This document shows positions 43,238 to 53,124 of a stretch of DNA of 64,000 nt, piece after piece. The notes below the pieces were generated by a model. That model was not told the DNA's origin. It ran no database searches and saw nothing but the letters and a program-made list of their open reading frames with translations. Positions within the stretch are counted from its first letter, which is position 1; each line of letters opens with the position of its first letter. The position numbers and the translations under genes are program-made. The stretch comes from a beta proteobacterium MWH-UniP1 (lineage in GTDB: Bacteria; Pseudomonadota; Gammaproteobacteria; Burkholderiales; Burkholderiaceae_A): positions 1,365,401 to 1,429,400 of the forward strand of contig CP143625.1 of assembly GCA_036362785.1 (NCBI GenBank). Reading direction: 5' to 3'.

Positions 43238-43735
43238 ATGAATGTAAAGCTACAGACCTCGATGGGCGACATCACGCTTGAATTGGATGCCAAGAAAGCG
43301 CCCGTTACGGTAGAAAATTTTGTCAACTATGTGAAGTCTGGCCACTATGATGGCACCATCTTTCATCGCGTGATGGACAACTTCATGATTCAAGGCGGCG
43401 GCTTTACCGACAAGATGGTCCAAAAGCCCACCAAAGCCCCCATCAAGAACGAGGCTGACAATGGCCTGAAGAACCTGAAGTACACCATTGCCATGGCCCG
43501 CACCAGCGATCCCCATTCGGCAAGCGCGCAATTTTTCATAAACGTGGTGGACAACGATTTTCTGAACTTCAGCTCGCCCACCAATAGTGGCTGGGGCTAT
43601 GCGGTATTTGGCAAGGTCACCGCCGGCACCGATGTGGTCGACAAGATCAAGAAAGTAAAAACCGGTAACAACGGCTTTCACCAAAACGTGCCACTTGAGC
43701 CAGTCACCATCATCAAGGCAACGGTCGTTCAGTAA
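43238..43735 (+). CDS. ppiB: Peptidyl-prolyl cis-trans isomerase B (cyclophilin)
   Basis: This 165-residue cyclophilin has no signal peptide and acts in the cytosol as a prolyl isomerase. The family blocks are [20 protein letters not shown], the catalytic [15 protein letters not shown] (with the active-site Arg and Phe-Met-Gln), [20 protein letters not shown] and [20 protein letters not shown]. It has a good GGAG ribosome site nine bases upstream. It lies between the TPR gene and lpxH on the same strand. Confidence 0.95.
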   Translation: MNVKLQTSMGDITLELDAKKAPVTVENFVNYVKSGHYDGTIFHRVMDNFMIQGGGFTDKMVQKPTKAPIKNEADNGLKNLKYTIAMARTSDPHSASAQFFINVVDNDFLNFSSPTNSGWGYAVFGKVTAGTDVVDKIKKVKTGNNGFHQNVPLEPVTIIKATVVQ

Positions 43736-43795
43736 GCCTGTCACTTCGTGACCTATCGTTGTTAAACGGTCCACTAACGAATCGGTCTTGTCACA

Positions 43796-44638
43796 ATGAA
43801 CAACGCGACAATTCCGATTCGTTCCGCGCTCCTGGTTTCTGATGTTCACTTAAACCAAGACCAGCCCAAACTCGCCCACGCCTTTTTCTCCTGGCTGATC
43901 GCGCACACCGTCTCTGCGCCACAAAAGCCGCAGGCGCTTTTCATCTTGGGGGATTTGGTCGATGCCTGGGTGGGGGACGATCAACTGTCGCTTGCTGCGC
44001 CGTCTTCCGTTCACGCTCAGCTGTGCCAGCACCTTCGTGCAGTGGCACAAGCCGATATCGTGACGTATTTTTTACACGGCAATCGTGATTTTCTAATTGG
44101 CCAAGGATTTGCTGCTGCGACGGGGGTCACGCTGCTAACCGACCCCACTGTGATCGAGATTCGATCTGACGTCATGATCAGGGGCAGTGACAACGAAACC
44201 GTGGCGAGCACACCAAGAACAAAAGAGCTTTTACGCATTCTGCTGAGCCACGGCGATCAACTCTGCACCCAAGATGCGGCCTACCAGGCATTCCGACAAC
44301 AGGTTCGCGACCCGCAATGGCAGGCGGCATTTTTAGCAAAGCCGTTGGCCGAGCGCCTGCAGATTGCGCAACAGCTTCGCGCGCAAAGCGAGGTTGAAAA
44401 ATCTGGCAAAACCATGGCGATTATGGACATCACCGAAGCGCAGGCGGATCAATTGGTTGGCGAATGTCAGGCCGATGTGCTGATTCATGGCCACACCCAT
44501 CGGCCGGGAAAATATCTTCTATCGCATGGAAAACACCGCTGGGTGCTGCCCGACTGGGATACCGACACAAACGGCAAGTTGGTTCGGGGTGGTGGGCTGT
44601 GGTTTGACGGCCAAGGGATTCGGCCGGTTTCAATCTAA
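43796..44638 (+). CDS. lpxH: UDP-2,3-diacylglucosamine diphosphatase
   Basis: LpxH cleaves UDP-2,3-diacylglucosamine to lipid X in lipid A synthesis, peripheral to the inner membrane. The calcineurin-type metal motifs are SDVHLN (DxH), LGDLVDAWVGDD (GDxxD), HGNRDFLIG (GNHD), LSHGDQLCTQD and HGHTHRPGK. The protein is 280 residues, longer than E. coli LpxH (240): an insert of roughly 20 residues (about 125-143, including MIRGSDNETVASTPRTKE) precedes the LSHGD strand, where E. coli has a short turn. It is followed by the composite palindromic repeat. Confidence 0.92.
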   Translation: MNNATIPIRSALLVSDVHLNQDQPKLAHAFFSWLIAHTVSAPQKPQALFILGDLVDAWVGDDQLSLAAPSSVHAQLCQHLRAVAQADIVTYFLHGNRDFLIGQGFAAATGVTLLTDPTVIEIRSDVMIRGSDNETVASTPRTKELLRILLSHGDQLCTQDAAYQAFRQQVRDPQWQAAFLAKPLAERLQIAQQLRAQSEVEKSGKTMAIMDITEAQADQLVGECQADVLIHGHTHRPGKYLLSHGKHRWVLPDWDTDTNGKLVRGGGLWFDGQGIRPVSI

Positions 44639-44640
44639 TT

Positions 44641-44685
44641 GGTGTCAGACACGGTGTCAGACACCGCGTCTTGGTGTCTGACACC
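44641..44685. repeat. Composite palindromic repeat between lpxH and cysE
   Basis: The layout is GGTGTCAGACAC, then GGTGTCAGACACC (44653-44665), a 7-base spacer, then GGTGTCTGACACC (44673-44685). Each unit is an inverted repeat. The same order and spacing (46 bases) recurs inside mutS at 47558-47603. Here, between convergent genes, it can form hairpins and may serve as a terminator. Confidence 0.85.
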
Positions 44686-44689
44686 ACGA

Positions 44690-45370
44690 TTACTTTTTCT
44701 TTAACTGTTCAATTTCTTCCTGCTGGCGTTTCATCTCATCGACCAGCTGGTGCAAGACCACATCGATTGGGTCTTGCATGCCAGGCATCACGCCATAGGC
44801 TGCGAAACGTTCGCCCTCAACCTGACGGGCCATGGAGTCGGCATATTGTTCATCCACAATCCGCGCGGGTATGCCAATCACCGTGGCGCCAGGCGGCACG
44901 GCCTTGACCACCACCGCATTCGAACCGATCTTGGCACCCTCGCCCACCGTGAATGGACCAAGCACTTTCGCACCCGCACCCACGACCACACGGGCTTCCA
45001 GTGTTGGGTGGCGTTTGCTGCCTTTCACCAAGGAAGTGCCGCCCAAAGTAACGCCCTGATAGATGGTGCAGTGGTCCCCAATCTCGGTAGTCTCGCCCAC
45101 GACCACACCCATGCCGTGATCGATAAACACGCCGCGGCCGAGACGCGCACCAGGGTGAATCTCAATGCCGGTGAGCCAACGCGAAATCATGGCAATAAAG
45201 CGGGCCAACCATTTGAGCGGACCAAAGCCACTTACCCAAAACCAATGGGCCAATCGATGCAGCCACAGGGCATGCAGTCCCGGATAGCAGGTCAGCACCT
45301 CGAAGGTGCCGCGTGCTGCGGGGTCTCGATCAAGAATGGCTCGGACGTCTTCTCGTAAGGTCGTAAACAT
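44690..45370 (-). CDS. cysE: Serine O-acetyltransferase
   Basis: CysE makes O-acetylserine from serine and acetyl-CoA for cysteine synthesis. The N-terminal helical part contains [21 protein letters not shown] and [14 protein letters not shown], followed by a left-handed beta-helix: [59 protein letters not shown]. The catalytic Asp-His and hexapeptide repeats are intact. The 226-residue length fits the short CysE class; the C-terminal tail that binds CysK does not end in the usual Ile but in a charged [12 protein letters not shown] 45370 is preferred over an upstream TTG. Confidence 0.93.
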   Translation of the reverse strand: MFTTLREDVRAILDRDPAARGTFEVLTCYPGLHALWLHRLAHWFWVSGFGPLKWLARFIAMISRWLTGIEIHPGARLGRGVFIDHGMGVVVGETTEIGDHCTIYQGVTLGGTSLVKGSKRHPTLEARVVVGAGAKVLGPFTVGEGAKIGSNAVVVKAVPPGATVIGIPARIVDEQYADSMARQVEGERFAAYGVMPGMQDPIDVVLHQLVDEMKRQQEEIEQLKKK

Positions 45371-45383
45371 AGGCAAAAGGGTA

Positions 45384-46169
45384 TCAGGTGCGGCGCTCTA
45401 TCTCAGTACAAAGCCCTCTGAGCATCTGGACTTCGTCTTCCCACATTTCTTTTCTGGCTAGCAGCCGCTTTAGCCGATCTTCGAATCGGCCGGGGTTGGC
45501 GGGGTCTAGATAGCCAACACGCGTTGCCACACGCACCAAGTGATCATGCAGGCCCATTACCGCCTCGTGGCTTGCCGGTTTGGCAGAGTCGCGGTTATTG
45601 CCCCCAAGACCCATCGCCATATTTGGGCCGTCAGTGGCGCGATCGCGGGCCGCCCGCCTTGCGGCATAAGCCACGACTTGTACCGCCTGTGACAGGTTGA
45701 GTGAACTGAATTTTTCATCCACATCCAGGCTACAGACGTTTCGGCATGACAGAAGCTGATCATTGGTGAGCCCCGAGCGTTCGGCCCCAAAGACAAAGGC
45801 CACGGTTCGCGATGGGTCTTCGGACAGGTGATCTAAAAGCGTTTCACAGGCCAATTCCAGAGTGAGACGTGGTGGCTCAAACTCCCGGACCCGGGCACTC
45901 ATGGCGCAACTCCAGGTGGTCTCGGCCAGGGCCTCCCGCAGGCTGGCGACCCGGGCATCCCCGAGCACTTGGGCCGCCCCAGAGGACAAGGCCACGGCAT
46001 CAGCACGGCTGGTGATCTTGGGGTCTTCCGGATCAACGATCCAGAGCTGCCGAAAGCCCATGGCCTGCATGGCCCGCGCCGACGCCCCGACATTTCCGGG
46101 GTGACTGGGCGAGACCAAGACAAAGCGAATTCTGCTTAAGAGCTGCTGAAGTGGCCTAAAATGCGTCAT
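45384..46169 (-). CDS. trmJ: tRNA (cytidine/uridine-2'-O-)-methyltransferase
   Basis: TrmJ methylates the ribose of nucleotide 32 in several tRNAs. The SPOUT-fold marks are [20 protein letters not shown] at the N-terminus (motif 1 with the catalytic Arg/Asn), [20 protein letters not shown] (motif 2) and [20 protein letters not shown] (motif 3), with the knot-forming loop. The C-terminal helix-rich extension is longer than in E. coli. It starts at 46169, or at 46181 with four more residues. It lies between cysE and suhB, a common betaproteobacterial order; suhB is divergent. Confidence 0.9.
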   Translation of the reverse strand: MTHFRPLQQLLSRIRFVLVSPSHPGNVGASARAMQAMGFRQLWIVDPEDPKITSRADAVALSSGAAQVLGDARVASLREALAETTWSCAMSARVREFEPPRLTLELACETLLDHLSEDPSRTVAFVFGAERSGLTNDQLLSCRNVCSLDVDEKFSSLNLSQAVQVVAYAARRAARDRATDGPNMAMGLGGNNRDSAKPASHEAVMGLHDHLVRVATRVGYLDPANPGRFEDRLKRLLARKEMWEDEVQMLRGLCTEIERRT

Positions 46170-46216
46170 AGGCACAATCATGCCTTGTTTTTACTCGCTC
46201 CTTAAAAGACCCGACC

Positions 46217-47062
46217 ATGCACCCACTGCTCAATACGGCCGTCAAAGCGGCCCGCCGCGCCGGCACCATCATTAACCGTGCAAGTCTCGATCTTGATTTG
46301 CTTCGCATTGGCCGCAAGGCTCCGAACGACTTTGTGACCGAAGTCGACCGAGCAGCGGAAGAGGCCATCATCGACATTCTGTCAACGGCCTATCCCGATC
46401 ATGATTTTCTGGCAGAGGAAACCGGCACAGCAGGTAAGCATGGCAAACGGGCAGCCACGTCCGACTATGTCTGGATCATCGATCCGCTAGACGGCACCAC
46501 CAATTTCATTCACGGCTTTCCGCAATATGCGGTCTCCATCGCCCTAGCGTTTCGCGGGCAAATTACACAAGCTTGCATCTACGATCCCGTCCACAACGAT
46601 TTGTTTGTGGCTTCTAAGGGCAAAGGGGCGATGCTCAACGATCGACGCATTCGTGTGTCGCAGCGAGACCGCATGGACGAAGCCCTGATTGGGACAGGCT
46701 TTCCATTTCGAGATTTCGAAAGCTTGGACATATTCGTGGCCATGTTCAAAGAATTAACCCAAAAAACAGCAGGCCTTCGCAGGCCTGGTGCGGCAGCACT
46801 CGACCTGGCGTATGTCGCCTGTGGTCGCTTAGATGGCTTTTTCGAAATGGGTTTGATGCCCTGGGATGCCGCGGCTGGCAGTCTGCTGATTACCGAAGCG
46901 GGTGGCTTGATCGGGAACTTCAAAGGTGACGACGACTACCTGTTCCAGGAAAACATCATTGGTGCGTCGCCAAAAGTATTTGGTCAGCTGGTGCAGACAC
47001 TCTCCAAATACCAACTCCCCACGCCGGAGAAAGGCCCCGCGCTCAGGCTACAACAATCATGA
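46217..47062 (+). CDS. suhB: Inositol monophosphatase family protein
   Basis: The 281-residue enzyme dephosphorylates inositol-1-phosphate and related esters; in E. coli SuhB also helps the rRNA antitermination complex. Metal-binding motifs are the glutamate in [10 protein letters not shown], the [20 protein letters not shown] block (DPLDGTTN) and the C-terminal [17 protein letters not shown]. The N-terminal [19 protein letters not shown] is typical. It is divergent from trmJ by 47 bases and followed by mutS after 34 bases, so the two may be cotranscribed. Confidence 0.93.
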   Translation: MHPLLNTAVKAARRAGTIINRASLDLDLLRIGRKAPNDFVTEVDRAAEEAIIDILSTAYPDHDFLAEETGTAGKHGKRAATSDYVWIIDPLDGTTNFIHGFPQYAVSIALAFRGQITQACIYDPVHNDLFVASKGKGAMLNDRRIRVSQRDRMDEALIGTGFPFRDFESLDIFVAMFKELTQKTAGLRRPGAAALDLAYVACGRLDGFFEMGLMPWDAAAGSLLITEAGGLIGNFKGDDDYLFQENIIGASPKVFGQLVQTLSKYQLPTPEKGPALRLQQS

Positions 47063-47096
47063 TCTGATTTGGGATGAGATCCGCGCCTAAACGCCC

Positions 47097-49568
47097 ATGA
47101 CCACCCAGCACACCCCCATGATGCGCCAGTACCTGGCCGTCAAAGCCGAGTACCCTGACATGCTGGTCTTTTATCGCATGGGGGACTTTTACGAACTCTT
47201 TTATGAAGATGCCCAGACGGCATCACGACTACTCGGCATTACGCTGACCACCCGGGGACAAAGCGCTGGCGCACCCATTTCTATGGCTGGCGTGCCCTTT
47301 CATTCGGCGGACGGTTATCTTGCCAAACTCGTGGCCCTCGGCCGATCAGTTGCCATTTGCGAACAGATTGGTGATCCCGCGACATCCAAAGGACCCGTGG
47401 AGCGCAAAGTCGTGCGGGTTATTACACCGGGCACACTCAATGAAGCGGGACTAATTCCCGACCGGGCCCAGGCCTGGTGTTGCGCGGTGGAATTAGAGGG
47501 GGCTCAAGCGGCGGTGGCGTGGTGCGATGTGGCCAGTGGCGAGCTACTCTGGTCCCAGGTGTCAGGCACGGTGTCTGACACCGGATCTGTGGTGTCTGAC
47601 ACCTTTGCCTTGCTGGAACAGATCAACCCTGCAGAAACATTGGTCAGCGAGGTCTCACCCCTGCGTCATTCCCATCGGGGGTTACTCACCACCCGCCCAC
47701 CCTGGGAGTTCGATGCAGTGCGTGGCGCAGAACTGCTGAAAAGCCGCTTGGGTGTGATGTCGCTTGCGGCCTATGAATTAGACCAGGCACCACTGGCGCT
47801 TCGCGCCATATCCGCATTGATTGCCTATGCCGAAAAAAGCCAGGGCCGAGCTCTCACACACCTGCGGGCGCCACAGCAATACCGCGCCAACGACACACTG
47901 ATCATCGATTCGGTAGCACGCCGCACACTGGAGCTGATCAATCCTCTTTTTAATGATGCGAACCCACAGGCTACCTTGCTCTCGGTTATGGACCGCTGCG
48001 TTACCGCCGCCGGCAGCCGGAAACTTCGGCAGTGGATTGCCTCACCCCTGCGACACAACCCACAGGTACAGGCGCGGCAAGATGCGATCCATTGGTTAGT
48101 GCGCGCCGAACAAAGCAGCCAACTCTTGATACAACTGCGTGATGCCTTCTCGCCAGTATCCGACATCAGCCGCATTGCGGGCCGCATTAGCCTGCGCAAC
48201 GTGCGGCCACGAGAGTGCCTGGCACTTAAACAATCGCTGATCGCACTCACTAAGATTCAGGCGCTATTAAACACTTACCTCACCGCGGATGATTTGGCTG
48301 TGATGCGCGAGTCAGCAGCCACCCTTTCCCAGCCGAACCTTGCTGCCTGCCAAGAATTATTGGCACGCGCCATTGATGAGCAATGCAGCCTGCAAATCCG
48401 CGATGGCGGTGTGATCCGCACAGGCTATGACCCAGAGTTAGACGAATACCGAAGCCTGCAGGCCGATAGCGGCGCGTTTCTGCTGGAAATGGAGACGCGC
48501 GAGCGCGAGCGCACCGGCATTGCGAACTTAAAGGTTGGCTTTAATGCGGTGCATGGCTATTACATTGAAATCACCGCTGGCCAGCTTTCCAAAACACCGG
48601 ACGACTATCAGCGCCGCCAGACACTAAAAAACGCCGAGCGCTTCATCACACCCGAACTCAAAACCTTTGAAGAAAAAGCGCTTTCCGCCAATGATCGAGC
48701 GCTGGCACGTGAAAAGTTCTTATTTGAACAGCTCCTGATTCAACTCGATGCTTTTGTGCCGCAATTACAGACGGCTGCAGAAGCACTCTCTGAGCTGGAT
48801 TGCTGGATGGGCCTGGCAAGCTTCATCACCCAAGATCGTTGGACCATGCCGAAGCTATCGGAGAAGCCTGAAATCAAGATTGTGAATGGCCGACATCCCA
48901 TGCTGGCGCTCACCACACCAGACTTCACGCCCAACGACACGGCGCTGCATCAAGACCAACGCATGCAGGTGATCACTGGCCCCAACATGGGCGGCAAGTC
49001 GACCTATATGCGGCAAGTCGCGCTCATCGCCATTCTGGCCCGCATGGGCGCACCAGTGCCCGCGCAAGAGGCGGTGATTGGCGAGCTCGACCGGATCTTC
49101 ACCCGTATTGGTGCTGCCGACGATTTAGCAGGTGGCCGATCCACCTTTATGGTGGAGATGACCGAGGCCGCCATGATCCTGCACCAGGCGACCGACAAAA
49201 GCCTGGTACTCATGGACGAAATTGGCCGTGGCACCTCCACTTCCGATGGCTTGGCACTCGCATGGGCCATTGCGCAATCGCTCGCCCAGACCAATCGGTG
49301 TCTGACACTTTTTGCGACCCACTACTTTGAATTAACGGCGCTCGACAAACTCAGCCCCAGCATTGTGAATGTGCACGTGGGGGCGGTGGAGCACGAACAT
49401 AGCCTGGTGTTTTTGCACAGGGTCGAACCAGGACCGGCCAGCCGCAGCTTCGGTATTCAGGTGGCCAAGCTTGCGGGCCTGCCCGAATCGGTGATGACCC
49501 TGGCCAAAGAAAAGCAGCAGCAATTTAACCAAGCGCAACCTACCAAACCGCAATTGAGTTTATTCTGA
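47097..49568 (+). CDS. mutS: DNA mismatch repair protein MutS, with a repeat-derived insertion
   Basis: MutS recognises mismatches and starts repair with MutL. The 823-residue protein has the mismatch-binding phenylalanine motif ([10 protein letters not shown], about 23-32), the clamp and lever regions, Walker [14 protein letters not shown] near 628-640, Walker [17 protein letters not shown] and the HTH end [10 protein letters not shown]-like segment [15 protein letters not shown]. Near residues 154-169, the connector carries the peptide [15 protein letters not shown], encoded by the composite palindromic repeat 47558-47603; the E. coli protein has no such insert there. A further partial copy at 49297-49308 lies in the ATPase domain. 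The reading frame is intact. Confidence 0.96.
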   Translation: MTTQHTPMMRQYLAVKAEYPDMLVFYRMGDFYELFYEDAQTASRLLGITLTTRGQSAGAPISMAGVPFHSADGYLAKLVALGRSVAICEQIGDPATSKGPVERKVVRVITPGTLNEAGLIPDRAQAWCCAVELEGAQAAVAWCDVASGELLWSQVSGTVSDTGSVVSDTFALLEQINPAETLVSEVSPLRHSHRGLLTTRPPWEFDAVRGAELLKSRLGVMSLAAYELDQAPLALRAISALIAYAEKSQGRALTHLRAPQQYRANDTLIIDSVARRTLELINPLFNDANPQATLLSVMDRCVTAAGSRKLRQWIASPLRHNPQVQARQDAIHWLVRAEQSSQLLIQLRDAFSPVSDISRIAGRISLRNVRPRECLALKQSLIALTKIQALLNTYLTADDLAVMRESAATLSQPNLAACQELLARAIDEQCSLQIRDGGVIRTGYDPELDEYRSLQADSGAFLLEMETRERERTGIANLKVGFNAVHGYYIEITAGQLSKTPDDYQRRQTLKNAERFITPELKTFEEKALSANDRALAREKFLFEQLLIQLDAFVPQLQTAAEALSELDCWMGLASFITQDRWTMPKLSEKPEIKIVNGRHPMLALTTPDFTPNDTALHQDQRMQVITGPNMGGKSTYMRQVALIAILARMGAPVPAQEAVIGELDRIFTRIGAADDLAGGRSTFMVEMTEAAMILHQATDKSLVLMDEIGRGTSTSDGLALAWAIAQSLAQTNRCLTLFATHYFELTALDKLSPSIVNVHVGAVEHEHSLVFLHRVEPGPASRSFGIQVAKLAGLPESVMTLAKEKQQQFNQAQPTKPQLSLF
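47558..47603. repeat. Composite palindromic repeat inside mutS
   Basis: GGTGTCAGGCAC is followed by GGTGTCTGACACC (47570-47582), an 8-base spacer and GGTGTCTGACACC (47591-47603). The layout matches 44641-44685 and it is translated in frame within MutS. Both copies show the same three-unit structure. Confidence 0.85.
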
Positions 49569-49657
49569 AGCCAAACGCGAATTGACGCGGCAGAGCAGAT
49601 TGATGCGACTTGCTTATCAAAAATGTTGACTCAAAAAATGTTTAGTTTTCAAACACG

Positions 49658-50875
49658 ATGACGAAAAAACTCCTCACCACTATCCAGCGGCCCATGCCCG
49701 ACCAACCTGTCTCATGGCTTGGCGGCATGACACCCGCGCAATTTATGAAAAAGCACTGGCAGAAAAAACCGCTGCTGGTGCGCAACGCATTTCCAGACTT
49801 TGTGCCGCCGGTATCGATTGAAGAAGTCTTGGGTCTATGCAGGAACGACCTGGCCCAATCGCGGATGGTCAAGAAATCAAAAACCAAATGGTCACTTGAT
49901 CACGGCCCCTTTGAGCCCGACCAAATCCCGTCGGTTAAGAAATCTAACTGGACGGTGCTGGTCCAGCAGGTCAACACCCTGCTGCCTGAAGCTGATCGCT
50001 TTCTGGACGCCTTTCGTTTTGTGCCAGAGGCCCGATTAGACGACCTGATGATCAGTGTGGCGGGGCCAGATGGTGGTATTGGCGCCCACACGGACTCCTA
50101 CGATGTCTTCTTAATTCAGGCCGCAGGCAAGCGCCGCTGGGAAGTGGCCACCAAATTTAGCCCAGAGCTAGAAGAAAATGTGCCGCTGAAAATTCTGCGT
50201 AATTTCACCGCAGAAGACGACTGGGTTTTGGAACCCGGCGACCTGCTTTACCTGCCCCCCAATGTGGCCCACCGGGGCACCGCGGTGGGCGCGGGCTGCA
50301 TGACGTGGTCGGTGGGCTTTCGGGCACCTGGCCGGGTAGCCCTGGCCGATCACGCCTGGGCTGTTCACTTAGACAGCCTGCCTGACACCGACTGGCAAGA
50401 CCCCTGGCTTGCCGCCACGGCCCACCCCGGTCAGATTCCAGACCGCTTGCTCAAGGCGTTAACCGCCCAGGTTTTGGCCAGCTTTCCAAAAAAACCAGCC
50501 GTTGAAACGGCAATCGCTACCGTTTTAAGCGAACCCGCGCCTGCGGCGGTCTTCAACCCACCCAAGCGGCCCGCCACCCCTGAGAAGTTCTGGGCACTAG
50601 CCGCCAAAAAAGGCCTGCGCCTGGCCAGCCCGAGCCGCCTGATCTATCGCGGTAAGCAGTTCTTTATGAACGGCGAAAACCTGGGGCTGGCGCTCTCCAA
50701 GAGTGAAACCAAGGCCCTTAAAAACCTGTCGGATAAGCGACAGCTGCTCGCCGCAGAATGCGCCGCAATCAGTCAGGATCTGTCAGAAACCGGGGGCAAA
50801 ACCAGGCCTTCCCAGAGACAGCACAATTCCACGCTCTATAGGATGTATCTTGCCGGTTGGATCGTATATCATTAG
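49658..50875 (+). CDS. roxA: Ribosomal protein uL16 hydroxylase (RoxA/YcfD-like cupin)
   Basis: The 405-residue JmjC-fold 2OG/Fe(II) oxygenase probably hydroxylates an arginine of ribosomal protein uL16. The N-terminal LGGMTPAQFMKKHWQKKPLL is family-typical; the iron ligands are in GIGAHTDSYDVFLIQAAGKR (HxD) and YLPPNVAHRGTAV (His); RRWEV follows. The C-terminal winged-helix part completes it. ATG 49658 starts the conserved part with a short lead; the ATG at 49694 is possible. It is followed by a separate tiny lipoprotein gene. Confidence 0.85.
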   Translation: MTKKLLTTIQRPMPDQPVSWLGGMTPAQFMKKHWQKKPLLVRNAFPDFVPPVSIEEVLGLCRNDLAQSRMVKKSKTKWSLDHGPFEPDQIPSVKKSNWTVLVQQVNTLLPEADRFLDAFRFVPEARLDDLMISVAGPDGGIGAHTDSYDVFLIQAAGKRRWEVATKFSPELEENVPLKILRNFTAEDDWVLEPGDLLYLPPNVAHRGTAVGAGCMTWSVGFRAPGRVALADHAWAVHLDSLPDTDWQDPWLAATAHPGQIPDRLLKALTAQVLASFPKKPAVETAIATVLSEPAPAAVFNPPKRPATPEKFWALAAKKGLRLASPSRLIYRGKQFFMNGENLGLALSKSETKALKNLSDKRQLLAAECAAISQDLSETGGKTRPSQRQHNSTLYRMYLAGWIVYH

Positions 50876-50948
50876 CGGGTTTTCCCGGTGGGACAAATTC
50901 GTCGGAAAAACGTCTCCTCTTATTTTTGAACCTTAAGGAAATTTGAAA

Positions 50949-51125
50949 ATGCAGAAGTCACTACTCGCAGCCATGATCTTGGCTCTCGGTGTTGTTGCTT
51001 GCGGTAAGAAAGAAGAAAAAGCTGCTGCTCCTGCTGCACCCGCAGCTGAGCAAAAGCCTGCTGACGCAGCTCCTGCTGCTGCTCCTGCAGCTCCTGCTGC
51101 TCCTGCTGCTCCCGCCAAGAAGTAA
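50949..51125 (+). CDS. Tiny Ala/Pro-rich lipoprotein
   Basis: The 58-residue product has a signal peptide MQKSLLAAMILALGVVAC (lipobox GVVAC, Cys 18), a short charged piece GKKEEKAA and then alanine-proline repeats (APAAPAAEQ, APAAAPAAPAAPAAP) ending in KK. The coding DNA is a run of CTGCTCCTG-like triplets. It would be an outer-membrane lipoprotein with a flexible extended stalk, similar to small Ala/Pro/Lys lipoproteins of unknown function. A good AAGGAAA site precedes it, and a terminator lies 25 bases beyond the stop. Confidence 0.75.
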   Translation: MQKSLLAAMILALGVVACGKKEEKAAAPAAPAAEQKPADAAPAAAPAAPAAPAAPAKK

Positions 51126-51146
51126 TTCTTCGGTTAGCAGTAGTGC

Positions 51147-51186
51147 AAAAAGCGCTGGTAAGAAATTACCGGCGCTTTTTTTATTT
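51147..51186. terminator. Terminator after the Ala/Pro-rich lipoprotein gene
   Basis: AAAAAGCGC, one mismatch, GGTAA pairs with TTACC and GGCGCTTTTTTT. The stem is about 14 bases with a 4-base loop and ends in a T-run (7 T). It serves the lipoprotein gene and, less well, the convergent MBL gene. Confidence 0.9.
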
Positions 51187-51187
51187 C

Positions 51188-52012
51188 TTAATCAATCACC
51201 ACCCAATCAAAGCCATCACCCTGGCTGGCCACGGTTAGGCTGGCCTGCGATGTCAACACCGGTTTGAAAGATGCCACGACCAGCTCTGGCCGGTTGTTGT
51301 GTCGGCTCAAATGCGCAGCCACCACATGCTGTAGTCGGGATTGATCAATCACTGCCAAGAGCTGGGCCGACGCTGCGTTAGACAGGTGGCCATAGGGCCC
51401 ACCAATCCGCTGCTTTAAAGAGGCAGGGTAGTCGCTGTTGGCGAGCAGTTCCTCATCGTGGTTTGCCTCTAGAAAAAGAGCATCCGCAAAAGACAGCATC
51501 TCTTCGATATGCAGCGTTGATTTGCCGACATCGGTTAATACGCCTAGCCGCCTTTGGGCAGCGCTTCCCGTGCCGACACCAACGCCGACTGCAGCGACAT
51601 CCTCGACCACCAACTGCACTGGCTCCCGGGCATCATGCGGCACCGGAAAACAACGCAACACCAAATCGCACAAATGTATGTGGGCGTGGCTATCTATTTC
51701 AGTCAGCCGCACACCGGACCAGAAGTCATCACTACAGGCTGCGCGGGTGCCATGCGAACACAGCACGGGCAGATTGGCATGCCGGGCAAAACGTGCCACG
51801 CCACCCACGTGATCACCATGCTCGTGGGTGACAAAAATCGCATCAAGATCTTGGGGCAGCAGACCGCGTAATTCCAGCCTGCGGACCATCTCTTTGATGG
51901 GCAGGCCGCAATCGATCAATACACGGGTGGGATGGTGGCCGGGGCCACGCCCGGTCGACTCCACGACCAGGGCATTGCCCTCGCTGCCACTTGAAAGACT
52001 AGTAAAGCGCAA
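51188..52012 (-). CDS. MBL-fold metallo-hydrolase (YycJ/PhnP-like)
   Basis: The 274-residue metallo-beta-lactamase-fold protein begins with RFTSLSSGSEGNALVVES and has the metal signature FVTHEHGDHVGGVARFARH (HxHxDH), further ligands in LEANHDEELL and VVAAHLSRHNN. Proteins of this kind cleave phosphodiesters; the YycJ/WalJ group is linked to DNA processing. The substrate is not readable. It starts 3 bases after the bamC stop and is the last gene of a dapA-bamC-MBL run. Confidence 0.88.
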   Translation of the reverse strand: MRFTSLSSGSEGNALVVESTGRGPGHHPTRVLIDCGLPIKEMVRRLELRGLLPQDLDAIFVTHEHGDHVGGVARFARHANLPVLCSHGTRAACSDDFWSGVRLTEIDSHAHIHLCDLVLRCFPVPHDAREPVQLVVEDVAAVGVGVGTGSAAQRRLGVLTDVGKSTLHIEEMLSFADALFLEANHDEELLANSDYPASLKQRIGGPYGHLSNAASAQLLAVIDQSRLQHVVAAHLSRHNNRPELVVASFKPVLTSQASLTVASQGDGFDWVVID

Positions 52013-52014
52013 AA

Positions 52015-53124
52015 CTACTTGAGCTGATCCAGGATCACCGTCAGCATGCGCTGAGAATTCGTGTCGTTGGTGGGGTTACCACTTTTGTCCAAAATGGTGA
52101 CACGAGACCCGGACTCGCCCGTGCTGCTGACCAACACACGGTATTGATTGGCCGACTCTGATGGCGTGCTGGATGAGAAGAGTTTCGAGAAAAAGCCCTG
52201 CTCTTTTTTCTCTTCAACTGTGGGGTCGCGATAGCGCACAAAAAATAACCCCTTGGCACGGTCACGGTCTTCTACTGTAAAGCCAAGCCGGTCAATGGCC
52301 ACACCCACACGGCGCCATGCACGATCAAATGATTCGTTAATTTCAATCGACGAGGCCATGCCGGTGCGAACAATCTGGGCCTTTGGTGGCGCCACCGGTG
52401 CCTGGGCCAACAGGGTCTGGGCACGGGTCTGATCGGCTCCCAAACGCAGCATCATGCGACGCAGAAGTTCTGCCTCGAGCTCACGATCCGAAGGACGATT
52501 GGTCCAGGTGGACTTCACATCGGAAGATGTCACAGATGCGATCTCGACCACACCACGGTGGCTAATCACAATTTCTGTCTGCGTGTCACTGATGCGGTCT
52601 AAGCGTGTGCGAAATTTATCGCGCTCGCCGGTGTCGTACAAACGATCGAAGACCTTGCCGAAAAGCCGGCGCAGGCCATCTTCAGCAATCTTGGCGCGAT
52701 TTTCTGCCCAATCGGTTTCAATTAACCCAGTGTCAGGATTTTCAACCGCCAACACAAAACCGTTATCCAGCCAGAACTGGCGAACCACAGGCCAGAGTTT
52801 TTCAACGGGTTGATCCACAATCAACACCCGTTGATCGGCCTGGCGCTCAATCCGCATGCCCGACACCGCCGGCAAAATCGCACCGTCGGATTTCTTGGGC
52901 TCTAGGCGATTGCGCTCGAATTCCGAGCGGCTGGCTGTGCCCGATGCAGGCATGGCAAAACGGTCATCTTTGCCCGGCGCCAACAAATCTGGCGGCACCT
53001 CCAGGGGCTTGACCTTTTGGGTCGCGGCCGACTTGTAATCAAGATCATTGCCAGGAAGTGCACCGCAGCCCACCAGCACCATTGATGCACCCAGCAACGC
53101 GAACGACGAAACCCACTGCCTCAT
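52015..53124 (-). CDS. bamC: Outer membrane assembly lipoprotein BamC
   Basis: BamC is a peripheral lipoprotein of the BAM complex that inserts beta-barrels in the outer membrane. The 369-residue protein has signal peptide [20 protein letters not shown] (Cys 20), the conserved unstructured region DYKSAATQKVKPLEVPPDL that binds BamD, and two helix-grip domains: KLWPVVRQFWLDNGFVLAVE and AWRRVGVAIDRLGFTVEDRD. The ATG 53124 shares one base with the dapA stop codon (TAATG). The open frame extends far upstream but in dapA antisense frame, so only this start is credible. Confidence 0.9.
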   Translation of the reverse strand: MRQWVSSFALLGASMVLVGCGALPGNDLDYKSAATQKVKPLEVPPDLLAPGKDDRFAMPASGTASRSEFERNRLEPKKSDGAILPAVSGMRIERQADQRVLIVDQPVEKLWPVVRQFWLDNGFVLAVENPDTGLIETDWAENRAKIAEDGLRRLFGKVFDRLYDTGERDKFRTRLDRISDTQTEIVISHRGVVEIASVTSSDVKSTWTNRPSDRELEAELLRRMMLRLGADQTRAQTLLAQAPVAPPKAQIVRTGMASSIEINESFDRAWRRVGVAIDRLGFTVEDRDRAKGLFFVRYRDPTVEEKKEQGFFSKLFSSSTPSESANQYRVLVSSTGESGSRVTILDKSGNPTNDTNSQRMLTVILDQLK

